DNA of 64,000 nt from an uncultured Verrucomicrobiales bacterium. GTDB lineage: Bacteria > Verrucomicrobiota > Verrucomicrobiia > Verrucomicrobiales > DEV007. The notes beneath the pieces were generated by a model that did no database searches, was not told the DNA's origin, and saw only the letters and a list, made by a program, of their open reading frames with translations. The position numbers and the translations under genes are program-made. The DNA lies in the NCBI GenBank assembly GCA_937891465.1, contig CALAHF010000204.1:22757-86756 (forward strand), in the 5' to 3' direction. Positions 27,407 to 36,212 of the stretch are shown here, piece after piece (position 1 is the stretch's first letter; each line of letters begins with the position of its first letter).

Positions 27407-28247
27407 TCCCTGGGCATCAGGTTTTCGATCTCCGAATGGCTTGGGTTTTGATGCGAAGGGAAACCTTTTTGTGTCGGATAATCAGGGCGATTGGCTGGGA
27501 ACCAGTAAACTGCACCATGTAGTAAAAGGTCGCTTTCATGGGTATCCGGCGAGTTTGCCGTGGCACGAAAACTACGATGGTCGGGATCCGCTTGAGCTTC
27601 CAATTAAAGAGCTTGAGGAACTTCGAACGTCGGCAGCTGTCTGGTTTACGCAGGGCACGATGGCGAATTCACCGACGCAGCCGATTTTGATTCCCGAAGG
27701 ATTTGGTCCGTTTACCGGGCAGATGTTGATTGGGGAAATGAACCGTGCTCGAATTATTCGGTTGATGACTGAAAAGGTGAATGGCCTGATGCAGGGCGCC
27801 TGCACTCCGTTTATCGATGGGGGTGGGCTTCCTCCAGGTGTGAATCGTTTGGCATTTGGGCCTGACAATTCGCTGTGGACCGGGCATACCCATCTGACCT
27901 GGGCCGGAGGGCAGGGGATGGCGAACATCAAGTTTTCAGGCAATGAAAAAGTTCAGGATGTTCTTACGCTAAAAATCACCAAAGACGGCTTTAAGGCAAC
28001 GTTCGTTGAGCCCGTGGAAGATCTTGGCGAAGTGAAGTTGAAGCGCTACACGTTTGCTTATCACAGCAAATATGGATCGCCGGAATTGGAGAAAGCGGAT
28101 GTTAAATTCGAGACGGAAAAGATTTCTGACACCGAATACCAATTCAAGCTCAGCGAGCCACTGAAGCGTGATTTCTGTTATCAGTTTGAATTCCCAACCG
28201 CGCAGAACTCGATGGTCTGCTACACCGTGCGAGAAGTTCCTGAGTGA
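27375..28247 (+). pseudogene. C-terminal fragment of a PVC-type membrane-bound dehydrogenase
   Basis: From a TTG at 27375 the frame gives the back half of a beta-propeller dehydrogenase: LKIDAKTGEITPWASGFRSP, then NGLGFDAKGNLFVSDNQGDW, then HENYDGRDPLELPIKELEEL and WFTQGTMANSPTQPIL. These are hallmarks of the glucose/sorbosone-dehydrogenase-like, heme-linked family common in Planctomycetes and Verrucomicrobia. The normal protein has several hundred more residues at the N-terminus with signal peptide, which are missing. Its 5' break meets that of the BatA-like fragment within about 30 bp. It ends 4 bp from the convergent nitroreductase gene. Confidence 0.7.
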
Positions 28248-28251
28248 TTCT

Positions 28252-28896
28252 TTAGATCACGGTGATCAATTCATTGCGCTCAAATCGAACTTTCGGTAGC
28301 GAGGCGTATTTGTCATCTGCCGAGCGATATCCGGCGGGGCAGAGCACGCTGGCAGTCAGGTTCTTTTCCTTCAAACCAAGGATTTCATCGTATTTCTCGG
28401 CGACAAATCCTTCCATCGGGCAGGCGTCGATTGCGAGCATTGCGGCTGATGTCATGAACTGGCCAAGTGCAATGTAGGTCTGCATTTTTGCCCAATTCAT
28501 TGTCTGCGCCATGTCCATCCGTTCGATGAATCCAGCCATCATATCGCGGTAGGGACCGTGGGTTCCTTCACCGCCACGAGTGGCTTCGGTGCTGGAAATG
28601 AAACGATCGACCTGTTCGTCACCCATATCAGTGCGGAAAGTGATGACCAGCAAATGCGACGCGTCAGCCACCTGCCGCTGGCCCCAGGAATGTTCGACGA
28701 GCGATTCCCGAATTTCCTGATTTTTTACGATCACAAATTCCCACGGCTGAAGACCGAATGACGATGGCGTCAAAACGAGTGAATCTTCCAAAGCGGCCCA
28801 ATTTTCTTCGGAAATTTTCTTTTCCGGATCGAACTGCTTGGTGGCGTAGCGCCAGTTCAGGGCTTCAAGAAGATGGTCTGTGGAAATCGGGGGCAT
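28252..28896 (-). CDS. Nitroreductase-family NAD(P)H-dependent oxidoreductase
   Basis: I chose the ATG at 28896 (MPPISTDHLLEALNWRYATK), giving 214 residues, over an upstream GTG/ATG extension of 24 residues that lacks family resemblance. The N-terminal RYATKQFDPEKKISEENW and LTPSSFGLQPWEFVIVKN are the FMN-binding signature of NfsB-like enzymes, and the C-terminal LCPAGYRSADDKYASLPKVR is the usual ending. The enzyme is a cytoplasmic flavoprotein that reduces quinones or nitro-aromatics with NAD(P)H. The physiological substrate is unknown. Its upstream neighbour on the same strand ends about 60 bp before it. Confidence 0.88.
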   Translation of the reverse strand: MPPISTDHLLEALNWRYATKQFDPEKKISEENWAALEDSLVLTPSSFGLQPWEFVIVKNQEIRESLVEHSWGQRQVADASHLLVITFRTDMGDEQVDRFISSTEATRGGEGTHGPYRDMMAGFIERMDMAQTMNWAKMQTYIALGQFMTSAAMLAIDACPMEGFVAEKYDEILGLKEKNLTASVLCPAGYRSADDKYASLPKVRFERNELITVI

Positions 28897-28955
28897 GATG
28901 AATGGGAAGGTTGCGGATTTCGACGAGGCGTCAACCGAAGACCTTACCAAATCAT

Positions 28956-30356
28956 TCAACGCGAGCACACATCCATCAGGTGTCGATACACTTCAGTCGC
29001 CTGAATTTTTGCGCCGTCGCGGGACAAATTCGGCATGTCGCCGATCACGACGGGCCAGTCTTTTTCGCTAGCAGGAATCGCGCCGTGAGACCCTTTCACC
29101 AAATCGGCATCAAGCGGAATTAGATTCATCAGCGTGCGGAATCCCAGCTTTTTACGAAGCACTTTCATGCCTGCTTTCAGCTTTGGGTTTCGGAACTTCG
29201 GGTTCATAAAAAGCTCAACCGGGTCGTAGCCTGGTTTGCGATGAATATCCACAGTCCGCGCATAGTCGGGTGCTTTGCGATCCTTCTCCCACCAGTAGTA
29301 GGTGAACCAGCTCTTTTCATCTGAAACCGCGATGAGGTCACCAGCTCGCGGATGTTCCATCCCGTAGTAGTTTCGCATCGAGCCATCCATGACCTGGGCA
29401 ACTCCGTCGAGTTCTGTTACGGCGTTGCGAACTTCACCGAGGATCGATTTATCGTTCACGTAGATGTGCGCGACCTGATGATCGACCACGGCAAATGCCT
29501 GACAGCTTCCCAAATCGAGCTGTTCTTTTCGCAATTCATCGCGCCAGACGAGCCAGCCTTTTTCCCGGAAAAGTCGGTTGATGTGAATCGCCCGGTCCAC
29601 CTGTGTAATTCCGTATTCGCTGAGCAACACGACTTTTACGTCACGGTTTTCATAGAACCGAATCAAGTCACCAACGACGGCATCGATCTGTCCCAAATCC
29701 ATTGAAATATGAGGACCTTCTGGCCCGATGCGTTGCAAATTGTAGTCCAAATGCGGCAGGTAAACGAGATTCAGGTTGGGTGAGTATTGTTCCTCAAACC
29801 ACTTCGCGGAGCGCGCAATCCAGTGGCTTGAATCGATCCCCGCCATCGGACCCCAGAATGCTTGAAACGGAAATTTTCCGATCTTCCGCTTCAGCTTTTT
29901 TGTCAACTTCATCGGAGCCGTTTGCACATCAAAGACCTTTTTTCCATCTGCGCAATAAATTGGCCGCGGAGTGATTGTGTAGTCCGCCGACGAATACATA
30001 TTGAACCACCAGAAAATTTTCGCACAGGTGAATTCGGGATCCGTTTCGCGAAGGTGTTCCCACAACTTTCGGCCTTTGATGAGATGTTCCGACTGCTTCC
30101 AGCCGCGATGCTCATCGTATTCCCGATCGTACCAATAATTGCCGACAACACCGTGTTCTGCCGGCGTTTTCCCGGTCAAATACGTTGCCTGCATCGAACA
30201 AGTCACTGCTGGAATGAGCGGCTCAACGTGCGCAATTCTGTTCTCCGGGCGATCGAGGAAATCCGAAATATACGGTGTATCCGGCCCGATATGGCGCGGT
30301 GAAAGCCCGACGACGTTTAAAATCGCGGTGCGTTTGAGGGTAGAGGAAGTGCTCAA
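28956..30356 (-). CDS. Alkaline-phosphatase-superfamily nucleotide pyrophosphatase/phosphodiesterase
   Basis: 466 residues, without a signal peptide. The nucleophile region is PAVTCSMQATYLTGKTPAEH, where a Thr would be the nucleophile, followed by GNYWYDREYDEHRGW. Metal-site elements include LPHLDYNLQRIGPEG, LLSEYGITQV and AVVDHQVAHIY. This is the AP/NPP fold of type I phosphodiesterase/nucleotide pyrophosphatase proteins, which use two zinc ions. Possible substrates are nucleotide diphosphates, phosphonates or phosphodiesters; the sequence does not settle which. It lies upstream of the nitroreductase on the same strand, and two palindromic elements lie between its start and the next gene. 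Confidence 0.85.
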   Translation of the reverse strand: MSTSSTLKRTAILNVVGLSPRHIGPDTPYISDFLDRPENRIAHVEPLIPAVTCSMQATYLTGKTPAEHGVVGNYWYDREYDEHRGWKQSEHLIKGRKLWEHLRETDPEFTCAKIFWWFNMYSSADYTITPRPIYCADGKKVFDVQTAPMKLTKKLKRKIGKFPFQAFWGPMAGIDSSHWIARSAKWFEEQYSPNLNLVYLPHLDYNLQRIGPEGPHISMDLGQIDAVVGDLIRFYENRDVKVVLLSEYGITQVDRAIHINRLFREKGWLVWRDELRKEQLDLGSCQAFAVVDHQVAHIYVNDKSILGEVRNAVTELDGVAQVMDGSMRNYYGMEHPRAGDLIAVSDEKSWFTYYWWEKDRKAPDYARTVDIHRKPGYDPVELFMNPKFRNPKLKAGMKVLRKKLGFRTLMNLIPLDADLVKGSHGAIPASEKDWPVVIGDMPNLSRDGAKIQATEVYRHLMDVCSR

Positions 30357-30458
30357 AACAAAATCAGAAATTCAGGGCGCGTAGATTAACCCCGATTGAG
30401 CAATGAACAAACGCAGGAATGAACTGAGGTTGGCGGTTCTTCGAACTCGGAAATTCCA

Positions 30459-30501
30459 CGAATCAATAGGGAATGTTTGGCGAGCAGACCCTGTTGCTTC
30501 G
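30459..30501. repeat. 43-bp palindromic element, copy E1
   Basis: First of a pair; arms CGAATCAATAGGGA and ACCCTGTTGCTTCG. The linker to E2 is AAACGGCTTTT (11 bases), close to the reverse complement of the D1-D2 linker. Confidence 0.85.
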
Positions 30502-30512
30502 AAACGGCTTTT

Positions 30513-30555
30513 CGATCGAAGAGGGTTGTCTCGTCGAACGGATACTATTACTTAG
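30513..30555. repeat. 43-bp palindromic element, copy E2
   Basis: Second of the pair, more worn; arms CGATCGAAGAGGGT and GATACTATTACTTAG. Its end overlaps the last codons and TAA of the minus-strand gene at 30548. Confidence 0.75.
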
Positions 30556-32303
30556 CTTTTTTGGAAAATTCTATAGCGAGATCTTTCTTTCCGGCGTCGC
30601 TGGCAACTCGGGCGAGGTCGCTCCATTTGCGTAAATTCTCTTCAGGCAGTGCGGCGGCAAGTTGGCTGGCGTTTTCGAGAATTTCTTCGGGGGATAAATA
30701 TCGATAGTTGTAAAAAATGGCGATGGCGGCCGGTGTCACAGGGCGGTAGGCGCGGATTGCGGCGGCTATTCGTGCTTCGGCAGGTTGGTCGTGAGCCACG
30801 TCATGAAGGGTGCGGACGAGTTCGAGGAGAGGACGAGTTTCTGGATCAGGCTCGAAAGGAACGGCTTCCCCCCCCCAATCTCCAGAGCCTTTGACCACGA
30901 TATCATTTCTCAAAATATGATTAATGAACGTGAGGTCGTAAATCTTGCGATCGGCAGGTGGTATTTCGGCATGCAGTTTCCACCAAACAGACATCAGTTC
31001 ATACTCGGTATGTTTTGTGATCGTCGTTTTGATCAGATTTCCGCGAACGTAATGCTCGGTTGGCAAAAAGTTCATTCGAGGAAGCCGATTCAAATAGCGG
31101 GCGATTGGAAGCAATTCCAATGAAGAACCTTCTGCTTCAAATTTTTCGGTAAACACTCTCACCAGTTCACCCCACAGATCGTTGTGCGCTCTGCGTGAAA
31201 AATTCCCTTCGAGACGGGCGGTGAACTGCGCAATTCTTTCTAAGAACCATTTCAGCGTCATCGTACCGCTTCGCTGCCAGGACGGCCTTGAACGTATCGA
31301 CAGCTAACTCGGAGCACGCCTTGTCGCGAAAAATGTCGTTTAGGTTTTTATCAACGCGATCGAACTGCGAATAGACGATGTAGGTGTCGGCGATTTGTCC
31401 GGCAGATTCGGGGAAATTTCCGATCATCTCGGAGAGCGGTGTATTTTGCCTCTGGCGCTTTGAATTCCATGCCTTTCAATCGAAGAGCAATTTCGCGGGT
31501 GCTTTCTGCGTGATTGGTTTGCGGAGGAACATCAGGATGATCAGGAAGGAGCTTGAGGTGAAGTTCCGCAATAAATCTTACGTCGGCATCGGTGATGGTT
31601 TTGAGGAATTCGGTCGTGCTGGACTCTAGTTTTTCATCGAATGAGACCAATTGGAATCCGGAACTGTAATGGAGGAAATCGCCTCTTGAGATTTTTTTCG
31701 ATCATTGGCTTCAGGAAGATCAACTTGCGACACTGCAGTGACCAATTTTAGGACCTCGTGGTATTTCTCTGTTCTCACATCTTTCAATAGCAGGTCGAGG
31801 ATTTCATCCTTACTTAAACCAGATTCCGAATCGGCATACATCGCGAGACCGAAGATGAGTTGATTAAATTTCAGGACAGTGCCCAACGCGGGAATCGTCA
31901 GAACCGGCGGCATGTCTTCCGGCGCGGCTAAAAGGAGTAGAGTAATTTGCGCTTCATTGACTAAGGGGAAAATATCTTTGGCTTCCAGATCTGGTGAAGG
32001 TAGCTCCAAGCTCTCATAATCCACTGTTGGTGAGAGCGACAGCCAGCCGAAAACGAACCGGTTAGCGAGTGCTTCGTCTTTACGAATTTCGTTCAGGAGG
32101 CGGAAATGAGCGGGGGCTTCGAGGTCGCTGAATGCCTCGTAAATTCCTTCAGGATCGAGATTTTCGGAAGTGCGCAGCATTTCAACCGCAGTTGTAGCGT
32201 CTGATTTGGCAAGCTTAGCGACTTCTGCAAAGACATCGGTTTCAGGTTCTTGTGCAGAAGCCTGAAAGCAGAGCAGCATGAAGAGCAGTCCACGGAAATT
32301 CAT
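30548..32303 (-). pseudogene. Exported protein gene broken by three frameshifts
   Basis: The ATG at 32303 opens a signal peptide (MNFRGLLFMLLCFQASAQ) and about 225 codons (VAKLAKSDATTAVEMLRTSE, GIYEAFSDLEAPAHFRLLNE). Three shifts then follow: near 31,630 (at an AAAAAC run; SMKN becomes EKLESSTTEFLKT), near 31,435 (MEFKAPEAKYT becomes MIGNFPESAGQIADTYIVY), and near 31,250 (DDAEMVL becomes ERIAQFTARLEGN). The pieces join into one helical, TPR-rich protein of about 585 residues ending in LAIEFSKKAK. I do not know the family. A single gene with three indels is strong evidence of decay, or of a locally poor assembly. Confidence 0.7.
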
Positions 32304-32409
32304 CGAGATCACTATTAGTGATGCGGGAAAAATTGTCCGCTACAAAATTGGAGCGCTTCTGAAAATTCATTTGCTTGAGAAAATGGCGGATGCCGATTCA
32401 GTGGCGGCG

Positions 32410-32892
32410 ATGCGAATTCTATTTGTTTGTCTCGGAAATATCTGTCGATCGCCTTCGGCTGAAAATGTGATGCGTGCTGTTGCTGAGCGCGAAGGAATTT
32501 TGGATGACCTCGAGCTCGATTCTGCGGGGACGATTGGGATTCATGGAGGGAACGCGCCGGACGCGCGGATGACGGCGGCGGCAAAAGGGCGGGGGATTAC
32601 GATGCGGGGTGCGTCACGACAAATTCGGTCAGCGGATTTCACCGAGTTCGATTTGATCGTGCCGATGGATGAATCGAATGTGCGCGATTTGAAAGCGTGG
32701 CCGGGGGCGGCTGAGGGAACAGCGAAACTGAAATTGTTCTGCGAGTTTTGCGAAAAATTTACCGACACGCACGAAGTTCCCGATCCGTATTATGGCGGCG
32801 CGGAAGGATTTGAAACGGTGATGGATTTGCTGGAAGACGGCTGCGAGGTGATCGCGCGAAAGTTTAAAGACGGAACGCTCCTGAAAGACTAG
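32410..32892 (+). CDS. Low-molecular-weight protein-tyrosine-phosphatase
   Basis: The active-site loop lies at the very start (FVCLGNICRSP, a CX5R-S motif), so I chose the ATG at 32410, which begins MRILFVCLGN; an ATG at 32383 in the same frame would add nine residues. The general-acid loop is VPDPYYGGAEGFE with DPYY. The 160-residue length is normal for the family. It removes phosphate from tyrosine (or arginine) of target proteins in the cytoplasm; the targets are unknown. It is divergent from the broken exported gene upstream, and no kinase is near. Confidence 0.9.
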   Translation: MRILFVCLGNICRSPSAENVMRAVAEREGILDDLELDSAGTIGIHGGNAPDARMTAAAKGRGITMRGASRQIRSADFTEFDLIVPMDESNVRDLKAWPGAAEGTAKLKLFCEFCEKFTDTHEVPDPYYGGAEGFETVMDLLEDGCEVIARKFKDGTLLKD

Positions 32893-32940
32893 GACAGCCT
32901 CGGCTTGAAATTCGGGTGGCTCTCTGTTAATCCATTGGAA

Positions 32941-33096
32941 ATGACAACTGTTTTTCGAAAACTCTGTGCCGCCACTCTTGCCTTCTCGTGTTTGGCTATT
33001 GCGAGTTGCTCGACGTATTCCGGGCCGGGTTCGTCTTTAAAAAAGAGCGCGGTTTACGAAGCGCAAGACAATGCCTTTCGTAAAATGGCGCGTTGA
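32941..33096 (+). CDS. Small putative lipoprotein
   Basis: 51 residues from ATG 32941. The N-terminus has a signal peptide ending in a lipobox (AFSCLAIASC, lipidated Cys at about 19), followed by a short Ser/Gly-rich and polar tail (STYSGPGSSLKKSAVYEAQD). It would sit in a membrane facing the periplasm. Such short lipoproteins have no family I can name. It ends 44 bases before the next gene on the same strand. Confidence 0.6.
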   Translation: MTTVFRKLCAATLAFSCLAIASCSTYSGPGSSLKKSAVYEAQDNAFRKMAR

Positions 33097-33140
33097 AAAT
33101 TAGACTTCCCCCAAAGCCGTTTTTTTCGCAGAATCGGCTC

Positions 33141-34274
33141 ATGAAACAGTTTTCCGTTTTCCTCATAGTGGGTTTGGCCGTCGCTTCAATTGGAGTGGCT
33201 CAAAATAAGTCGGCCTCGGATTTTTTGAAAAAGCCGCAAGCGAATGGCTTGGAATTGAAGTCGGTTGGGCGGGTGAGTTTTGGTCCCCATGGTTTGCTAC
33301 TGGTTTCAGATCCGGTGAGCGCTTCGATCGTGGCCATCGATACGGCGGATGTCGGGCCGGTGAAAAAGCTGGCTGCGTCGGTGAAAAATGTGGACGAGAA
33401 AATCAAAGCTGCACTGGCGGTCGGTGAGGGCGACGTGAAAATCGTGGATATGGCAGTGAATCCTGAAAGTGGAAAAATTTGGTTTACGGTGAATCAAAGT
33501 CCAGGCAACAAAGCAAAAATCGTGGTGATTGCTTCCGACGGGACGGCCTCGGTGCCGGATATTACAAAAATGCCTTATGTCCGGATGACGCTGCCAACGG
33601 CTGAAAATGCAAAGCTTCGTAACGTGACTGATCTGGCGTGGGGCAAGTTTTCGGTGATTGTAGCGGGGCAATCGAGTGAGGAGTTTTCGAACAAGATTTT
33701 TCAAATTCCAATTCCGCTGGAACACGGCGAGAACGCGCAATTTTTCTCGGCTGAGACGTATCACGTTGCGCACAAGCGCTGGGAAACGAAGGCACCGATT
33801 CAATCTTTTATTCCCTACGAGGAAGATGGGAAAAATTACATTGTCGGCGCATTTGCCTGCACTCCGATCGCGAAATTCCCTCTCGATGACATCGAAAGCG
33901 GGGCCCAGATCAAAGGCATCAGCGTGGTGGAATTGGGTTCAGGGAACCGGCCGCGTGACATGTTCACTTATAAGAAAGATGGCGAAGAATGGCTGGTAAC
34001 AAACACGCAGCGCTTTAAGAAAAATCTCTACGGACCGAGTAAATTCTGGGCGGCGAAAGTGAAGATGTCGTTGCTTGCCGCAGAAGACGTCAATGAAGAT
34101 GCGATTCGTCGAAATCCTGAAAAGACCAGTGGTCCTGAAGCCAATGGAATGGAAGTGGTTGAACAACTGTCCGGTGCAGTGCTGGTCAGTCAGCTGGAAA
34201 ACGCGGAAGTTGTCGTGCTTCGTGAGCAGGCTGAAAACGGGCCCCACCATTTGGAATTGGTTGAATTGAACTGA
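33141..34274 (+). CDS. Exported protein of unknown function, probably beta-rich
   Basis: ATG 33141; 377 residues with a signal peptide (FSVFLIVGLAVASIGVAQ). The body has repeated strand-like stretches (VSFGPHGLLLVSDPVSASIV, AVNPESGKIWFTVNQSPGNK, VVIASDGTASVPDI, KNYIVGAFACTPIAKFPLDD), which suggests a beta-propeller. No catalytic signature is seen. It faces the minus-strand UnbV-like gene, with 18 bp between their ends. Confidence 0.6.
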   Translation: MKQFSVFLIVGLAVASIGVAQNKSASDFLKKPQANGLELKSVGRVSFGPHGLLLVSDPVSASIVAIDTADVGPVKKLAASVKNVDEKIKAALAVGEGDVKIVDMAVNPESGKIWFTVNQSPGNKAKIVVIASDGTASVPDITKMPYVRMTLPTAENAKLRNVTDLAWGKFSVIVAGQSSEEFSNKIFQIPIPLEHGENAQFFSAETYHVAHKRWETKAPIQSFIPYEEDGKNYIVGAFACTPIAKFPLDDIESGAQIKGISVVELGSGNRPRDMFTYKKDGEEWLVTNTQRFKKNLYGPSKFWAAKVKMSLLAAEDVNEDAIRRNPEKTSGPEANGMEVVEQLSGAVLVSQLENAEVVVLREQAENGPHHLELVELN

Positions 34275-34292
34275 TTTCGGAACTGTCTCCGA

Positions 34293-36134
34293 TTACTCGT
34301 CCAATACGATCACAGCATCGCCGCCGCGCTCAATTGCGATTCGCGAATTCAAAGGCACGTCTTTGCCCAGATATTTGGAAGGCGGTGTGCCTTCTTCAGG
34401 CCAAATCACTTCGATGGTTTCAATCGTTTTGGCGTCGCCCAGACCAATGATGGTAGGCTGATACCCGTTCGCGACGCGAAAGGTTGAATGTAAAATCCAG
34501 TCGTGATCGCGTGTGACGACGCAGATTTTTGAAGCGGTCGAGTTTTTCTCCAGATGGATGGTGAGTTGAGGGGAGGGTGGGGTGCCGCTGGCAACAGTCC
34601 CGTCAAAAACAAGCCCTGTGTCGCTTGTCTGGATGGACTGGGAATCTGCGAGAAACCCGAGTTCGCTGGTTACGGTTGCTTCGCGAAAGGCGATGCCGTC
34701 GCGGTTCCAAAAAATGCGGTTGGGAACGCCGCTTCCGCCTCCGACGATGAGTTCTTCGAAGCCGTCAGCATCCAAGTCAGCTGCGGCGAGGCTGGTGGCT
34801 CCAGCGAGATCCGGGAGCTCCAGTTCAGCAGTAATGTCGGTGAATTTACCTTCGCCATCATTTTGAAAAAATCGAACGAGGCGAGCTTCGATGTCGTCGT
34901 TGACGAGAGTTGTGACAAAAGCGCTCTCGGAGTTCTCTGAGCGGCTGGCGATGACAACATCGAGATCGTTGTCGTTGTCGAAATCTGCAAAAACGGATGT
35001 CGAATCTGGCGTTTCCCATTCGAGTCCGGTAATGGCGGTGGCAGTCAAAAGCGCGCGATCAGGGCCATCAGCAATGCCTGCAAACAGGTCGGATGCGCCA
35101 TCTCCATCGATGTCAGCGCGGGTGAGTTCGAGAACTTTTGTCACGCTCTCGACGCCTAATTTGTCGGAGGCATATTCGAAGGTTCCGTCGCCAACCGCCA
35201 GATAGATTTCCAGAGGGGCATCGAAATTTCCGACTGCAAGATCGAGTTTGCCATCCCGGTTAAAATCCCCCCATGCCGCTGCGCACGTATCCGCAAAGGA
35301 CAGCAATCCTGCGCCTTCCGTAAAATCGATAAACGTTCCCCCGCCTTCATTTATCCACAGTGAATTGGGAAGGCCGGCGGTCCGGGTGGCAAAAAGGTCA
35401 ACATCGCCGTCGCCATCAAAGTCGGCTGGAAAAAGCCCATTGGCGGCCGGCAGGTCAGTGCCGGTCGGATCGCTATCGAAGAATTTCCACAAGGTGGTTC
35501 CGCCCTTACCGATGAGATCATCGCGTCCGTCGCTGTCAAAATCGGCAACGGCGAAGACCGAGCCGGAATTTAAATTCAAAATATTTGTGAAGTGGACGGG
35601 AAACTGCTCACTGGGGGCATCGAGCAATCCCGGAAATAAATAATTATCAGCGACCGCATCGGGATACGTCCCCAAACCGGCGTGAGCGACGTTAACGCGC
35701 CAACGATCCAATAGGGTTGGTTCGTCGATCGTACCCTGTTGGTTCGTGGAAATGAAATTTGCGAGAGCTGCTTTGTCGCGGGGCTCAGTTCCTCCAGAAA
35801 ACGGGAAGGCGGCTTCCGGCAGGGCGTCAAACATCGTCGGTTCGTTTGCATCTGGAATAGCCTTTTCCGGTGAGAGCGCAGCAATCATGTCTGAAATCGG
35901 TTTACCCGAAAATTGGTCAACTTTCTCTTGATCGTGACGAATGCGCGTTGGTTCTTCCGGTTCGGGTTCCGGCTCAGGCAACTCCTTCTCGATGGGAGCG
36001 AAGTCCCGTTTCTCCGGCGTTTCTAACCCGGTCACTTCAAAACTGGGCCCCTGTTCGCGGGCATTCTTATGAATAAAAAAACCGGCGACAGGAACCGCAA
36101 TGGCGATGATCACGAATGCGAAACGATTAGTCAT
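34293..36134 (-). CDS. FG-GAP/VCBS-repeat protein with UnbV-like C-terminus, carrying a palindromic element
   Basis: I take ATG 36134 (MTNRFAFVIIAIAVPVAGFF, an N-terminal membrane segment); a start at 36179 is also possible. A disordered Glu/Pro stretch follows. Seven or more calcium-binding FG-GAP/VCBS repeats are seen (VADFDSDGRDDL, PADFDGDGDVDLF, WGDFNRDGKLDLAVG, ADIDGDGASDLF, FADFDNDNDLDVV, ADLDADGFEELIVG). The C-terminus (LTIHLEKNSTASKICVVTRD, GLGDAKTIETIEVIWPEEGT) is of ASPIC/UnbV type. Such proteins are exported and of unknown role. The element at 35704-35746 codes TNQQGTIDEPTLLDR (about residues 130-144) in frame between the N-terminal region and the repeats. Confidence 0.75.
   Translation of the reverse strand: MTNRFAFVIIAIAVPVAGFFIHKNAREQGPSFEVTGLETPEKRDFAPIEKELPEPEPEPEEPTRIRHDQEKVDQFSGKPISDMIAALSPEKAIPDANEPTMFDALPEAAFPFSGGTEPRDKAALANFISTNQQGTIDEPTLLDRWRVNVAHAGLGTYPDAVADNYLFPGLLDAPSEQFPVHFTNILNLNSGSVFAVADFDSDGRDDLIGKGGTTLWKFFDSDPTGTDLPAANGLFPADFDGDGDVDLFATRTAGLPNSLWINEGGGTFIDFTEGAGLLSFADTCAAAWGDFNRDGKLDLAVGNFDAPLEIYLAVGDGTFEYASDKLGVESVTKVLELTRADIDGDGASDLFAGIADGPDRALLTATAITGLEWETPDSTSVFADFDNDNDLDVVIASRSENSESAFVTTLVNDDIEARLVRFFQNDGEGKFTDITAELELPDLAGATSLAAADLDADGFEELIVGGGSGVPNRIFWNRDGIAFREATVTSELGFLADSQSIQTSDTGLVFDGTVASGTPPSPQLTIHLEKNSTASKICVVTRDHDWILHSTFRVANGYQPTIIGLGDAKTIETIEVIWPEEGTPPSKYLGKDVPLNSRIAIERGGDAVIVLDE
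35704..35746. repeat. 43-bp palindromic element, copy F, inside a coding sequence
   Basis: Arms CGATCCAATAGGGT and ACCCTGTTGGTTCG around TGGTTCGTCGATCGT. It is translated in the minus-strand gene at 34293-36134, in a different reading phase from copies B and J. Confidence 0.92.
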
Positions 36135-36212
36135 GGTTGAGAGGAATAGACAAGCCATCTTCGCACTGGTAATCCCCAATGCGAATAGAAAAGCTGGACT
36201 ATAAAGATCTCC

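Noticed and set aside
21981..30555. The palindromes as a CRISPR array
   Set aside because: They are dispersed over 60 kb with no spacers of even length and no cas genes.
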